Shown: positions 33,361 through 42,050 of the stretch, piece by piece
How positions within the stretch are numbered: the first letter of the stretch is position 1
How the letters are laid out: each line of letters opens with the position of its first letter
Assembly: GCA_002067745.1 (NCBI GenBank)
Contig: MVRU01000013.1
Span: 1-45,000, forward strand
Direction: 5' to 3'
Length of the DNA: 45,000 nt
Source of the DNA: Syntrophus sp. PtaU1.Bin005
GTDB taxonomy: Bacteria > Desulfobacterota > Syntrophia > Syntrophales > Syntrophaceae
Notes under the pieces: generated by a model
What the model was told of the DNA's origin: nothing
Databases searched by the model: none
Seen by the model: the letters and a program-made list of their open reading frames with translations, nothing else
Program-made: the position numbers and the translations under genes

Positions 33361-34536
33361 TCAGAAGTGCTTGCGGTTCAGGATATGGACCAGCCCCATC
33401 GTTCCGAGCTGGATTGCCACGGCCAAGGCTGAGATGACCCAGTAGCCCGTGGAAAACTTGGCGATCAGCCCGGCATCCACCATGCCCCGGTTGAGCCAGA
33501 AATGGGTCATCACCGCCAGTGCCACCCCAGGGCAGACCAGGGCGTAGGAGCCTACCGATGTTTCCCTTCCGAAAATAAACTTCCCTGCATAGCCAAGGCG
33601 CCTCAGAACCGCTCCTGTCAGCAGCGCAAAGAGTAACTGGGCTGAAAGAAACTGTGAAAGCATCATCAATCGGTTGCCGCCGCCGCTGGCCAGTTCAAAA
33701 TGCTCGCCGAGTCCGTGGCTCTGGCGCAGAGACAGGATGCCGATAATCGTCAGCAGGGGGATGAATACCGACAGTGTCGGTGCGGTTTCAATATTGGCGC
33801 CGTTTTCCATCATCGAGCGGATGCCCAGAACCAGTGCGATGCCTCCGATGAGGAGCGTAGCGATCAGGAAAAAGGTTGAAAGGACCAGCCCGAGACCAGC
33901 CACCAGAGGGGTAGCTGACATCCCGGCAGGTGCGGCCAGCCCCACGCCGATCATGGCCAGGGCAAAGGCTGGAAGTGCCTGGGCAAAGGAGTTGTTGACC
34001 GCGCAGCTGAATCCGCCAACCGTCAGCACCCGACCGAAGAATGCTCCCAGCATGCGGAAGGCCATCAGTCCGATCATAAGGAAGGCGGCGATTGCCAGGG
34101 GGAAGAGATACTCCACCACGCTCCAGAGTCCGGGGACAAAGACCATCCCAAGGATGAAGATGACGTTGACGCTCATTGCGAGGGCCAGCGGCATAGCCAG
34201 CAGTTGGGTTTCCGCGTTGGAGCTGCGGAGTCTGCCATAAGCCTCGGACTTTTTCCAGGTTTGAAAGCGGATCAGGTTCCAGATCAGATACTTGAGATTG
34301 AGGAAGGCATAAAAGGCGATACCGGTAACCGCCGCGATGATCACCGCCCGAGCAGCGGTCTCGCCGGCGGAAAAAAGGGCGACCAGATCCTCGAATACAG
34401 GCACTGTGCGGCCGGGATGCGGGGTCCAGTGCATCAGCCACATGAAGAATGTGACCGTCAGTCCGCCCGTACCGAGTGAAGCAAGAAAATAGAGCGGGCT
34501 GTACGTTTCCGATGGCGTGGTTTTTCCGGATGGCAC
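33361..34536 (-). CDS. Polytopic membrane protein, TDT-transporter-like
   Basis: This 391-residue protein has about ten hydrophobic segments, including ALAMSVNVIFILGMVFVPGLW, PALGNL-free Gly/Ala-rich helices and a C-terminal WVISALAVAIQLGTMGLV. Its layout is reminiscent of the TehA/SLAC1 TDT-type transporters, but I cannot confirm a family motif. It has no signal peptide beyond the first membrane helix. It converges on the selenoprotein gene with 89 bases between the stops, so any functional link is weak. Substrate unknown. Confidence 0.65.
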   Translation of the reverse strand: MPSGKTTPSETYSPLYFLASLGTGGLTVTFFMWLMHWTPHPGRTVPVFEDLVALFSAGETAARAVIIAAVTGIAFYAFLNLKYLIWNLIRFQTWKKSEAYGRLRSSNAETQLLAMPLALAMSVNVIFILGMVFVPGLWSVVEYLFPLAIAAFLMIGLMAFRMLGAFFGRVLTVGGFSCAVNNSFAQALPAFALAMIGVGLAAPAGMSATPLVAGLGLVLSTFFLIATLLIGGIALVLGIRSMMENGANIETAPTLSVFIPLLTIIGILSLRQSHGLGEHFELASGGGNRLMMLSQFLSAQLLFALLTGAVLRRLGYAGKFIFGRETSVGSYALVCPGVALAVMTHFWLNRGMVDAGLIAKFSTGYWVISALAVAIQLGTMGLVHILNRKHF

Positions 34537-34613
34537 GGCAACCTCCCTGAAATCTGAATACTCTTCAATGTTTTCAAAAACGAAATAACCGGTATGTCAC
34601 AGCTCCAAAGGGG

Positions 34614-35267
34614 TTACTTCAGAGCGCGTCCCCTCAGGACTTTGGTGATTTCACCTTCCGGAATCATGCCGACTCGAAGGAGCTGCGGTGGATCTTCAGT
34701 CACGTTGACAACCGTGGATCCTGCCAGCCCGGGGGTTCTGCCCCCGTCAACGATGCCGTCGAGAAGTGAGCCGATTGTCCGGGCGACCTCCTGAGCGGTC
34801 ACGCACTCCTTCCCTCCGGACAAATTGGCGCTCGTGGTTGTCAGGGGCGCTCCAAGGGCCTGGGCCAGACTCCGGGCGATGGGATGGCTGGATATCCGAA
34901 TGCCGATCAGTCCGGTGTGTGCCGTCAGCCGCGGGGACAGGGATGGAGCCGCCCGAAACACCAGCGTCAGGGGGCCGGGCCAGAATGCGCCCATGAGCCT
35001 TCGCGCTGTTTCCGGGACCTCCTCTACCAGGCTGTCCAGTTCGTCTTCTGCTCCCATGAGAATCGGAATCGGATTGCTGAAACTCCTGCCCTTGATGCCG
35101 AAAAGTTTTTCAATGGCGGCTTCATTTCCTGCGTCTGCTCCCAGGCCATAAAAGGTTTCCGTGGGATAGGCCAGAATCCGTCCCTGCCTCAGAAGTCCGG
35201 CGGCTTCTTGAATCAGGGAGGGGTCAGGATTCCCTGGATCGATCGTTATCACCGGTGTTGAACTCAT
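34614..35267 (-). CDS. tsaC: Threonylcarbamoyl-AMP synthase (Sua5/YrdC)
   Basis: This 217-residue YrdC-domain enzyme makes threonylcarbamoyl-AMP for the t6A37 modification of tRNAs reading ANN codons. Signatures are ILAYPTETFYGLGADA near 33-48 and IEKLFGIKGRSFSNPIPILMG. The RISSHPIARSLAQALGAPLTTTSANLSG block near 125-150 is also present. It lacks the C-terminal Sua5 domain, so it is a short TsaC type. Its ATG overlaps the purE stop by 4 bases, suggesting coupling. It ends the purD-purH-purE-tsaC leftward set. Confidence 0.93.
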   Translation of the reverse strand: MSSTPVITIDPGNPDPSLIQEAAGLLRQGRILAYPTETFYGLGADAGNEAAIEKLFGIKGRSFSNPIPILMGAEDELDSLVEEVPETARRLMGAFWPGPLTLVFRAAPSLSPRLTAHTGLIGIRISSHPIARSLAQALGAPLTTTSANLSGGKECVTAQEVARTIGSLLDGIVDGGRTPGLAGSTVVNVTEDPPQLLRVGMIPEGEITKVLRGRALK

Positions 35268-35776
35268 GCGCGGATTTTTTGAAGAAGGTCTTCCTGCCTC
35301 TTTTCAACTTCCTGGGACATCGTGTCGATATAAGTGAGAAGCCTCTGCCGGAGCTCTTCATCATTGAGCGATAGAATTCGGACAGCAAGCAGTGCGGCGT
35401 TCTTTGCCCCTGCTTTTCCGACGGCCATGGTTGCAACGGGGACGCCACCCGGCATCTGCACCGTGGACAGCAGGGCATCCAGGCCGTGAAGTGCCGTTGC
35501 ATCGATGGGCACCCCGATGACAGGCAGGGGGGTCTGCGAGGCGATGACACCGGCCAGATGTGCTGCGGCGCCTGCCCCGACAATGATGGCCTTGACGTTT
35601 CGCTGGGCCGCCTTCCGGGCGAAATCGGATGTTCTCGTCGGGGAGCGGTGCGCCGAGGTTAGAAATACCTCATTGGCGATGGAAAATGCATCGAGAATTT
35701 TAACCGCTTCTTCCATGACGGGATAATCGGAATCGCTGCCCATCACGACGCTGACAATATCGTTGCTCTTGTTCAT
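35264..35776 (-). CDS. purE: N5-carboxyaminoimidazole ribonucleotide mutase
   Basis: PurE converts N5-CAIR to CAIR in purine synthesis. The 170-residue protein has MGSDSDYPVME, TSAHRSPTRT near 45, GAGAAAHLAGVIAS near 70 and VPVATMAVGKAGAKNAALLA near 120. These are the class I PurE motifs, including the catalytic histidine in SAHRSP. No purK is seen in the window. It follows purH with an inverted repeat between and overlaps tsaC. Confidence 0.97.
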   Translation of the reverse strand: MNKSNDIVSVVMGSDSDYPVMEEAVKILDAFSIANEVFLTSAHRSPTRTSDFARKAAQRNVKAIIVGAGAAAHLAGVIASQTPLPVIGVPIDATALHGLDALLSTVQMPGGVPVATMAVGKAGAKNAALLAVRILSLNDEELRQRLLTYIDTMSQEVEKRQEDLLQKIRA

Positions 35777-35887
35777 TAAAGGGTTCTCCTGCTCCGGAAT
35801 AAATGGGGTGAAAAACGGATCAAAGCGAAAATACGGGCTGTAGTATACAGCCGATAACAGAGAGAATCAAGAAGGTGAAAGAAGAGT

Positions 35888-35929
35888 CATGCGGCAGGCG
35901 GAACATTTCAGGACTGCCTGCCGCATGAG
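35888..35929 (-). terminator. Strong hairpin between purH and purE
   Basis: TCATGCGGCAGGC (35888-35900) and GCCTGCCGCATGA (35917-35929) are perfect 13-bp arms with a 16-nt loop. On the minus strand only CTCTTCTTTC follows, so the T-run is weak. It could attenuate transcription between purH and purE or protect the upstream message. Confidence 0.55.
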
Positions 35930-35948
35930 AATCCGCGCGGACCGCCTA

Positions 35949-37520
35949 TCAGTGCTTGAAATGGCGGGTACCGGTAAAGATCATGGCCATTCCGTGCTCA
36001 TCGGCAGCCTGAATGGCCTCCTCATCCCGCATGGAGCCGCCGGGTTGAATGATGGCCGTGATGCCGGCTTCTGCGGCCATGTCTACTCCGTCACGGAAGG
36101 GGAAGAAGGCGTCGGAGCCGAGCACGCATCCTTTCGTCGGCAGCATGGCCTTCATCATGGCAATTTTGACGGAATCCACACGGCTCATCTGCCCGGCGCC
36201 GACTCCGACCAGCTGATCCTTGGTCGTAAAAACGATGGCGTTGGATTTGACATGCTTGACGACCCTCCAGGCAAAATCCAGCGCCTGGTATTCTTCCTCC
36301 GTCGGGGTCCGCCTGGTGACGACCCTGGCTTTCCGGACATCGAAGGGATCGCGGTCCCTTTCCTGAACGAGCAGGCCGCCGACGACCCGCCGAAAATCGT
36401 ATCCCAAAGATCCTGCCGTGAATTCGCTGGGGATTTGCAGCATCCTCAAGTTCTGTTTCGCCTTTAATAGATCCAGGGCATTCTCGTCAAAGCCGGGTGC
36501 AATAACGACTTCCAGAAACGTCTTGAGGATCTCCTCCGCTGTTGCGCTGTCAACCGTTCGATTGAGGGCCACAATGCCGCCGAAGGCGGAGATGGGATCC
36601 GTTGCCATGGCTTTCTGATAGGCGTCGGCGAGATCTTTCGACGTGGTGGCCGCTCCGCAGGGGTTGGCGTGCTTCATGATCACGGCGGCGGGCAGGGAGA
36701 AATCGGAAACCATGTTCCATGCCGCATCACTGTCCATGATGTTGTTATAGGACAACTCCTTTCCATGAAGCTGGCGGGCATTGGCGATCGAGGCCGGAAA
36801 AGGACGATGCTCCCGATAGAAGATGGCCCGCTGATGGGGATTTTCACCATAGCGAAGGTCCTGGGCTTTCTCGAACTGCACCGTCATGGTGTCGGGAAAT
36901 TCCTTGGGCGCGCTGCCGTAAGGCGTCAGCTTCCCCAGGTAGTTGGAAATGGCTGCATCGTATCTGGCCGTCAGCTGGAAGGTTTTTACAGACAGGTCGA
37001 AATTGGTCGCCTCGGAGATCCGTCCGTCATGCCCCTTCATCTCTTCAAGGATCCGGTCGTAATCCGACGGGTCCGTCACAACACTGACAAAGCGGTAATT
37101 TTTCGCGGCGGCCCTGAGCATCGTCGGGCCACCAATGTCAATGTTCTCGATGGCTTCTTCAAGGGAGCACCCTTCTCGGGACACCGTGTCTTCAAAGCGG
37201 TATAGATTGATGACCACCATGTCGATCATGTCAATTCCATGGCTTTTGGCAGCCTCCTGATGGCTTTCCTGATCCCTGAGCGCCAGAAGTCCCCCATGGA
37301 TTTTGGGATGGAGCGTTTTGAGCCTTCCGTCCATCATTTCAGGAAAGCCCGTATAGTCGGAAACATCCCGGACGGACAGGCCGCTTTGTCTCAGCTGTGC
37401 CGCCGTTCCGCCCGTTGAGAGGATCTCCACCCCGTAGCTGACCAGACCTCTGGCAAATTCAACAATCCCCGCCTTGTCAGTCACACTGATAAGGACCCGC
37501 TTTATTTGATTAAAATTCAT
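35949..37520 (-). CDS. purH: Bifunctional AICAR transformylase / IMP cyclohydrolase
   Basis: PurH performs the last two steps of IMP synthesis. The N-terminal cyclohydrolase domain (about 1-200) begins [23 protein letters not shown] and has [10 protein letters not shown] and [15 protein letters not shown]. The C-terminal formyltransferase domain contains [22 protein letters not shown] near 285 and [15 protein letters not shown] near 475. The length of 523 residues is normal. AAGGAG precedes the second of two adjacent ATGs (37520) at good spacing. It lies 15 bases after purD. Confidence 0.98.
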   Translation of the reverse strand: MNFNQIKRVLISVTDKAGIVEFARGLVSYGVEILSTGGTAAQLRQSGLSVRDVSDYTGFPEMMDGRLKTLHPKIHGGLLALRDQESHQEAAKSHGIDMIDMVVINLYRFEDTVSREGCSLEEAIENIDIGGPTMLRAAAKNYRFVSVVTDPSDYDRILEEMKGHDGRISEATNFDLSVKTFQLTARYDAAISNYLGKLTPYGSAPKEFPDTMTVQFEKAQDLRYGENPHQRAIFYREHRPFPASIANARQLHGKELSYNNIMDSDAAWNMVSDFSLPAAVIMKHANPCGAATTSKDLADAYQKAMATDPISAFGGIVALNRTVDSATAEEILKTFLEVVIAPGFDENALDLLKAKQNLRMLQIPSEFTAGSLGYDFRRVVGGLLVQERDRDPFDVRKARVVTRRTPTEEEYQALDFAWRVVKHVKSNAIVFTTKDQLVGVGAGQMSRVDSVKIAMMKAMLPTKGCVLGSDAFFPFRDGVDMAAEAGITAIIQPGGSMRDEEAIQAADEHGMAMIFTGTRHFKH

Positions 37521-37535
37521 CATTTTTCTCCTTCT

Positions 37536-38867
37536 TTATGTTTTCCTCTTCATATCCTCCATATGGCGGATTCTCTTTTCAAGAAGAGGCCAGGTTCCGA
37601 TATCCGGGCGATGGTCCACAGGGCCTTTTATGGCTGTTACAGCTTTTTCCGCAATTGTTTCCGCTGCATCGATGCGATCGGCAATCCCGACGACACCAAT
37701 TGCCCGTGAAGAGGTCATATAAAGCCCATCTGCCTTCTGATCGACGGAGGAATAGTACAAGCGGGCTGCCCCCACATCTCCGATCTCTATCCGGGAGGAG
37801 GTGGAGCCTGCATCGCCGTCATCTGCAGGCAGACCGTAAGCCTTGGGGACAATGTACTTGCACACGGTGGCTTTCTTTTCAAATTCGATAGGAAGGCTCC
37901 CCAGCGTCCCCTCGGTGATGGCCGTGCAGAGATCGAGAAAGTCTGTTTTTAAAAGCGGCAGGATATTCATGGCTTCAGGATCGCCGAACCGGGCGTTGTA
38001 TTCGAGAAGTTTCACCCCGGATCGGGTAATCATGAATCCCCCGTACATCACACCCTTATAGTAACAGCCGGTTTCCCGGTAAAGGGCTTCGGCTACGGAC
38101 TGGGTAATGGACAATCCCGCCGCGATATCCTTTTCCGATAGAAAAGGCAGAAGGTGATTTTCAAAGGAATAGGATCCCATCCCGCCCGTGTTGGGGCCCT
38201 GGTCATCGACAAAGCGACGCTTGTGGTCCTGGACCGGTGGCGTAGCCACGACGGTTTTTCCGTCGCAGAGGCACTGGAGAGAAAATTCCTCCCCCTCCAG
38301 CTTTTCTTCGATGGTTACTGACGGATGGGTTTTGAGGATTTCCCTGCAGGCCTTCAGAGCCTCGCTTCGAGATTCGAAATGTTCCCCCTGTACGAGGACC
38401 CCTTTGCCGCCGGTCAATCCATCGGGTTTGAGAACGATTCCGTCCAGCTTCTCGAGAAAGGCTTCCATGCCTTCCATGGACGAGAAGGCTTTAAAGGTGA
38501 TGTTTCCCGGAACATTGTACTTCTCGAGGAGATTCCGGGTGAAGGACTTCGATGTCTCCAGCCGGGCCAGGCTTTTCCGGGGGCCGACACAGGAAATTCC
38601 CCGTGAGGCCAGGTAATCGACCACCCCTTCGTTTAACGGGTCTTCGGGTCCGATGACGGCAAGATCGGCGGCACAGGCCTTTGCAAATTCCCCGATGGCC
38701 TCAAGATCGTCATATCTGCCCAGCTGAATCTGTTCTGAAAAGGAGGAGATTCCAGGATTATTCGTTTTCATGTAGGAAAAGAGCCGAGGAGCTTGGAGAG
38801 ACCGCGCAATCGCCTCCGCAAGGACATGTTCTCTTGCCCCATTGCCTATCAACAGGATATTCTTCAT
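37536..38867 (-). CDS. purD: Phosphoribosylamine-glycine ligase
   Basis: PurD is an ATP-grasp enzyme joining glycine to phosphoribosylamine. The sequence starts NILLIGNGAREHVLAEAIAR and has AVIGPEDPLNEGVVDYLASRG, the ATP-grasp segment LKPDGLTGGKGVLV near 150 and LEYNARFGDPEAMNILPLL near 290. The length of 443 residues is normal. It is the first gene of the leftward purine set, divergent from the GlmU-like gene. Confidence 0.97.
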   Translation of the reverse strand: MKNILLIGNGAREHVLAEAIARSLQAPRLFSYMKTNNPGISSFSEQIQLGRYDDLEAIGEFAKACAADLAVIGPEDPLNEGVVDYLASRGISCVGPRKSLARLETSKSFTRNLLEKYNVPGNITFKAFSSMEGMEAFLEKLDGIVLKPDGLTGGKGVLVQGEHFESRSEALKACREILKTHPSVTIEEKLEGEEFSLQCLCDGKTVVATPPVQDHKRRFVDDQGPNTGGMGSYSFENHLLPFLSEKDIAAGLSITQSVAEALYRETGCYYKGVMYGGFMITRSGVKLLEYNARFGDPEAMNILPLLKTDFLDLCTAITEGTLGSLPIEFEKKATVCKYIVPKAYGLPADDGDAGSTSSRIEIGDVGAARLYYSSVDQKADGLYMTSSRAIGVVGIADRIDAAETIAEKAVTAIKGPVDHRPDIGTWPLLEKRIRHMEDMKRKT

Positions 38868-38992
38868 TTATTCGACCTCCTGCATCGCCTTCCCTCAAAT
38901 TTCAGGCGGCAGGCATAAATAGCGAAAAAACCATCCGGAGTCAATCAAATCTGAAGGCGGCGGATTTGCTGCCAGACTTCTTCCGGCTTCGC

Positions 38993-39021
38993 TTGACAGA
39001 GGGCATGCAAATTGATAGATG
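38993..39021 (+). promoter_or_regulatory. Probable promoter of GlmU-like gene
   Basis: TTGACA (38993-38998), 17 bases, then TAGATG (39016-39021). The -35 is consensus and the -10 is weak. The start codon is at 39085. Confidence 0.5.
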
Positions 39022-39084
39022 CAGATCCTGCCGGAATGGTTCGTCATCTTTAATGAAAACCATATTCTAACGAAAGAGAACCGT

Positions 39085-39864
39085 ATGAATACATCCAATG
39101 GCCAGATCAGGAATAACCGTCTCGGAGTGATCATTCTTGCCGCAGGCAAGGGGACTCGCATGAAATCCGAGAAGGCTAAAGTGCTGCATTGCGTTCATGG
39201 GCGGCCCATGCTGTCCTTCTCGATTGAGATTGCCAGGAACGCCCTGGCGGAAAAAATCATCATCGTTGTCGGCCACCAGGCGGATGTTGTCAAGGCAAAT
39301 TTCAGGGACGAGGACCTGATCTTTGTGGAGCAGCGTAAACAGCTGGGGACCGGGCATGCCGTGATGCAGGCCCGGGGGCCCCTTGAAGATTTCTCCGGCG
39401 ACATTCTGATTCTCTGTGGAGACGTTCCTCTTCTTTCCGCGGAGACGGTAAGCCACCTTCTTGAGTCTCATGCCAGGGAACAATCCGTTGTCACCGTTCT
39501 TACCGCCATGCTGGATGACCCCTTCGGCTATGGACGCATTGTGAAAACGTCCGGGGGAGACGTTCTGAAGATTGTAGAAGAGAAGGATGCATCTGAAGAG
39601 GAAAAGAAGATCAAGGAATTCAATTCAGGGATCTATTGCGTTGAAAGTTCATTCCTGCTGCAGGCGGTGGGGGAAATAAAAGATGACAATGCCCAGAAGG
39701 AATACTATTTAACCGATATTATTGAAATCGCCTGCAGGAGAAACCTTCCCGTCAGGGCGGTGAAGGTGGAGAATGTTCAAGAAATCCTGGGCATCAACAC
39801 CCCTGAGGACCTTCGGCGGGCCGAAGATCACATGGCGGGAATCTCCCGGGGAAAAGAGCCATAA
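39085..39864 (+). CDS. Single-domain GlmU-like UDP-GlcNAc pyrophosphorylase
   Basis: This 259-residue nucleotidyltransferase has the pyrophosphorylase signature VIILAAGKGTRMKSEKAKVLH at its N-terminus. LGTGHAV, DILILCGDVPLLSAETV and EFNSGIYC follow. These match the N-terminal domain of GlmU, which makes UDP-N-acetylglucosamine. The C-terminal left-handed beta-helix acetyltransferase domain of bifunctional GlmU (about 200 residues) is absent and the frame ends normally at a stop. Glucosamine-1-phosphate acetylation must come from another enzyme if this is the main GlmU. It is followed 14 bases later by the dihydrouridine synthase gene. Confidence 0.88.
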   Translation: MNTSNGQIRNNRLGVIILAAGKGTRMKSEKAKVLHCVHGRPMLSFSIEIARNALAEKIIIVVGHQADVVKANFRDEDLIFVEQRKQLGTGHAVMQARGPLEDFSGDILILCGDVPLLSAETVSHLLESHAREQSVVTVLTAMLDDPFGYGRIVKTSGGDVLKIVEEKDASEEEKKIKEFNSGIYCVESSFLLQAVGEIKDDNAQKEYYLTDIIEIACRRNLPVRAVKVENVQEILGINTPEDLRRAEDHMAGISRGKEP

Positions 39865-39878
39865 GATATTCGGATTCT

Positions 39879-40910
39879 ATGAATAAAATCGATGCAGGGC
39901 AGGTCGTGCACAGCCTTTCCCTGGGTTCTCTAAAGATACAGAATAATATGATTTTGGCTCCCCTGGCCGGAATTTCCAATGCGCCTTTCCGGATGATGAT
40001 GCGGGAAGCGGGGTGTGGCCTGGCCTATACGGAGATGATCAGCGCCAACGGCCTTGTTTGCGGGAATGACAAAAGCCGCCGGTATCTGGTCTTCCACGAC
40101 GAGGACAGGCCGTTGGGGGTTCAGATCTTTGGAAGTGATCCGGCCATCCTGGCCGAGGCCGTGCAGATTGCTGACGAGCAGGGGGCGGACCTCATTGACA
40201 TCAATATGGGCTGCCCGGTCAAAAAGGTGGTCAAAAATGGCGCCGGCGCCGCCCTGCTGAAAGATCCCGATCGGGTTGAGCGGATCCTCTGGGCGGTGAG
40301 AAGGGCGACTCGAAAGCCCTTAACCGTCAAGATTCGTTCCGGCTGGAGCAGTCAAAATATAAACGCTGTTCTGATCGCTGACATAGCAGAGCAACAGGGA
40401 GCGGATGCCGTCATTGTTCATGCCAGGACGGCGGCCCAGGGATTCAGCGGATCGGCTGACTGGCGAATCATTGAGGAGGTCAAGAATTCTGTCGGCATTA
40501 GCGTCATCGGAAACGGGGATGTCAAAACAGGTGATGATGCGCGGAACATGATCGTAACGACGGGCTGTGACGGGGTCATGATTGGGAGGGGGGCGCTGGG
40601 CAACCCCTGGATCTTCAAGGAGGCTCTTTCGCTTCCGGACGCGGCGTCAGGCGATGCCAGACCCTCTCTCATGGAGCGTAAGAAAATGATTTTAAGGCAC
40701 TTGGAGATGGAATCCGTTTTTGAGGGCGGCGACGGTGCGGTTGTCCGGTTTCGAAAACACCTTCTCTGGTATACGAAAAAGTTGAGAGGCGGGGCGGCTT
40801 TCCGGGCAAAGGCAACAACAGTGAGCGACAAGGATTCCGTGCTGGGGGAAATCGAACGTTTTTTCGATTCTTTGGAGATGCCGGATCGCACCCGTGAGGC
40901 TTTCAAATAA
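39879..40910 (+). CDS. dusB: tRNA-dihydrouridine synthase (DusB-like)
   Basis: This 343-residue flavoprotein reduces uridines in the D-loop of tRNA with FMN and NADPH. Family motifs are ILAPLAGISNAPFRMMMREAG near 25, YTEMISANGL, LIDINMGCPVKKVVKNGAGAALL near 105 (catalytic Cys in GCPV) and VIVHARTAAQGFSG. The FMN-site segment VIGNGDVKTGDDA is also present. The C-terminal helical domain fits the usual DusB length. The Shine-Dalgarno is weak, but the ATG is the only good start. Confidence 0.94.
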   Translation: MNKIDAGQVVHSLSLGSLKIQNNMILAPLAGISNAPFRMMMREAGCGLAYTEMISANGLVCGNDKSRRYLVFHDEDRPLGVQIFGSDPAILAEAVQIADEQGADLIDINMGCPVKKVVKNGAGAALLKDPDRVERILWAVRRATRKPLTVKIRSGWSSQNINAVLIADIAEQQGADAVIVHARTAAQGFSGSADWRIIEEVKNSVGISVIGNGDVKTGDDARNMIVTTGCDGVMIGRGALGNPWIFKEALSLPDAASGDARPSLMERKKMILRHLEMESVFEGGDGAVVRFRKHLLWYTKKLRGGAAFRAKATTVSDKDSVLGEIERFFDSLEMPDRTREAFK

Positions 40911-40914
40911 GACC

Positions 40915-40942
40915 TTGACATTTAGGGCGTGTATTGTAATAT
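40915..40942 (+). promoter_or_regulatory. Sigma-70 promoter of zapB-like/zapA genes
   Basis: TTGACA (40915-40920) is followed by a 16-base spacer and TAATAT (40937-40942). Transcription would start near 40950, leaving a leader of about 140 bases before the first start codon. Confidence 0.75.
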
Positions 40943-41091
40943 TTTTGCCAAATAAATTAACGGGAGTGTAATGATAGAGAAAGATTCTTCCGCAAAGCTG
41001 TAAGGGCGATACAAAAAATACTGCCCCGGGATATTTTTCAAGAAACCTGGAGGGACTCTCCAGGCAGGGGCTAACATTAACGGGGTGAGTT
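40943..41091 (+). other. Structured leader upstream of the zapB-like gene
   Basis: The leader holds a 7-bp hairpin CCTGGAG / CTCCAGG (41047-41053, 41058-41064) and a GCCCC / GGGGC pair around it. No known riboswitch class is recognised. The SD (GGGGTGA) of the first gene lies at its end. Confidence 0.4.
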
Positions 41092-41322
41092 GTGGAATTA
41101 TTAATACTGAAGGAATTGGAAGAAAAGATAAAAGGTCTGGCCCGGGAACATGCTTTGCTAAAGAAGAGGAATCTTGAATTAGAGGAATCGTTGAGAAATA
41201 AAACGGTGGAGTTGGAAGAGCTGAGCGCTAAGATAAAGGAATTTGATGAGGAAAGAGTAGCGATTCGCGTAAAGGTAGATTCTCTCTTGGAACTGCTTTC
41301 CGATGTTAGCGTGCACGAGTAG
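41092..41322 (+). CDS. Small coiled-coil protein (ZapB-like)
   Basis: This 76-residue protein is almost entirely heptad-like coiled coil: ELLILKELEEKIKGLAREHA, then KRNLELEESLRNKTVELEEL. Its start is GTG at 41092 with GGGGTGA about 5 bases upstream. The size, coiled coil and position immediately before zapA fit the ZapB-type cell-division protein that bundles with ZapA at the FtsZ ring. Sequence is too simple for a firm family call. It is also preceded by a good promoter. Confidence 0.75.
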   Translation: MELLILKELEEKIKGLAREHALLKKRNLELEESLRNKTVELEELSAKIKEFDEERVAIRVKVDSLLELLSDVSVHE

Positions 41323-41346
41323 GCTGTCATATAGATAAGGTTGTGC

Positions 41347-41628
41347 ATGAAAAAGGATTATTACATCAAGATTCTGGGCCAGGAATTTACCGTTTTGAGT
41401 GATTCAGGGGATGAGCATGTCAAGAACGTCATGGACTATATCAATCACAAAGTGATGGAATTGGAAAACAAATCTCCGAACACCAGCACGTTGAATATAG
41501 CCATCCTCGTTGCTCTGAATATCGCAGATGAATATATGAAGCTTCTTCATGGGGACAATGGAGAGATTTTCAGTCAAATAGACAGACAGGCACAAAATTT
41601 GATAAACCTCATTGATGAGATAAGATAA
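41347..41628 (+). CDS. zapA: Cell division protein ZapA
   Basis: ZapA cross-links FtsZ filaments. The protein begins MKKDYYIKILGQEFTVLSDSGDEHVKNVMDYINHKVMELE, the typical N-terminal domain. It continues with TSTLNIAILVALNIADEYMKL and ends in a helix DEIR, 93 residues in all. The ATG at 41347 is preferred over a TTG two codons upstream. It follows the ZapB-like gene and immediately precedes 6S RNA, the usual neighbour of zapA. Confidence 0.93.
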   Translation: MKKDYYIKILGQEFTVLSDSGDEHVKNVMDYINHKVMELENKSPNTSTLNIAILVALNIADEYMKLLHGDNGEIFSQIDRQAQNLINLIDEIR

Positions 41629-41632
41629 AAAA

Positions 41633-41832
41633 GTTCCCCTGCGATGTGCGTGATTAGCTATCTTCTTTTTGAGCCAACACCAAGTAAACGGGAACCTTCC
41701 CTTGTTTGCCGTGCGCTAGCTTGACCGGTCCCGCGACCAGCGGGCGTCAGGAAGCCTAAAGCAAATAATAAGGTACCCACTTTGAACCTCGGTTCAAAAG
41801 GGGCGTTAACACGGCATATGCGGGGGTTACTT
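41633..41832 (+). ncRNA. ssrS: 6S RNA
   Basis: 6S RNA binds the sigma-70 RNA polymerase holoenzyme and mimics an open promoter. The terminal stem pairs GTTCCCCTGCGATGTGCGT with the 3' part ACGGCATATGCGGGG. The 3' half has the recognisable proteobacterial blocks GGAAGCCT and CTTTGAACCTCGGTTCAAAAGG. Length is about 200 nt and the 3' end is followed by TTTTTC. The location directly after zapA is conserved in many proteobacteria. Boundaries are approximate. Confidence 0.85.
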
Positions 41833-42050
41833 TTTCTGGATAAGCAACGTTCCGCTAGAGATGTATCTCTAAAGTCTCCTCAACAAATCCCGCCATCCGA
41901 TTTTTGTTTCTCTTAACCACCAGAAATCGTCCTTAAGGTAGTCTGCCTGCGTTCATTCATGTGTAAGTGAATGAATATTAAAAGAAATATCTTTTAGGTG
42001 CCCGGCAGGATGTCTTCTGGATGCTCGACAGGCAAGTGAGGAGGTAAAAG

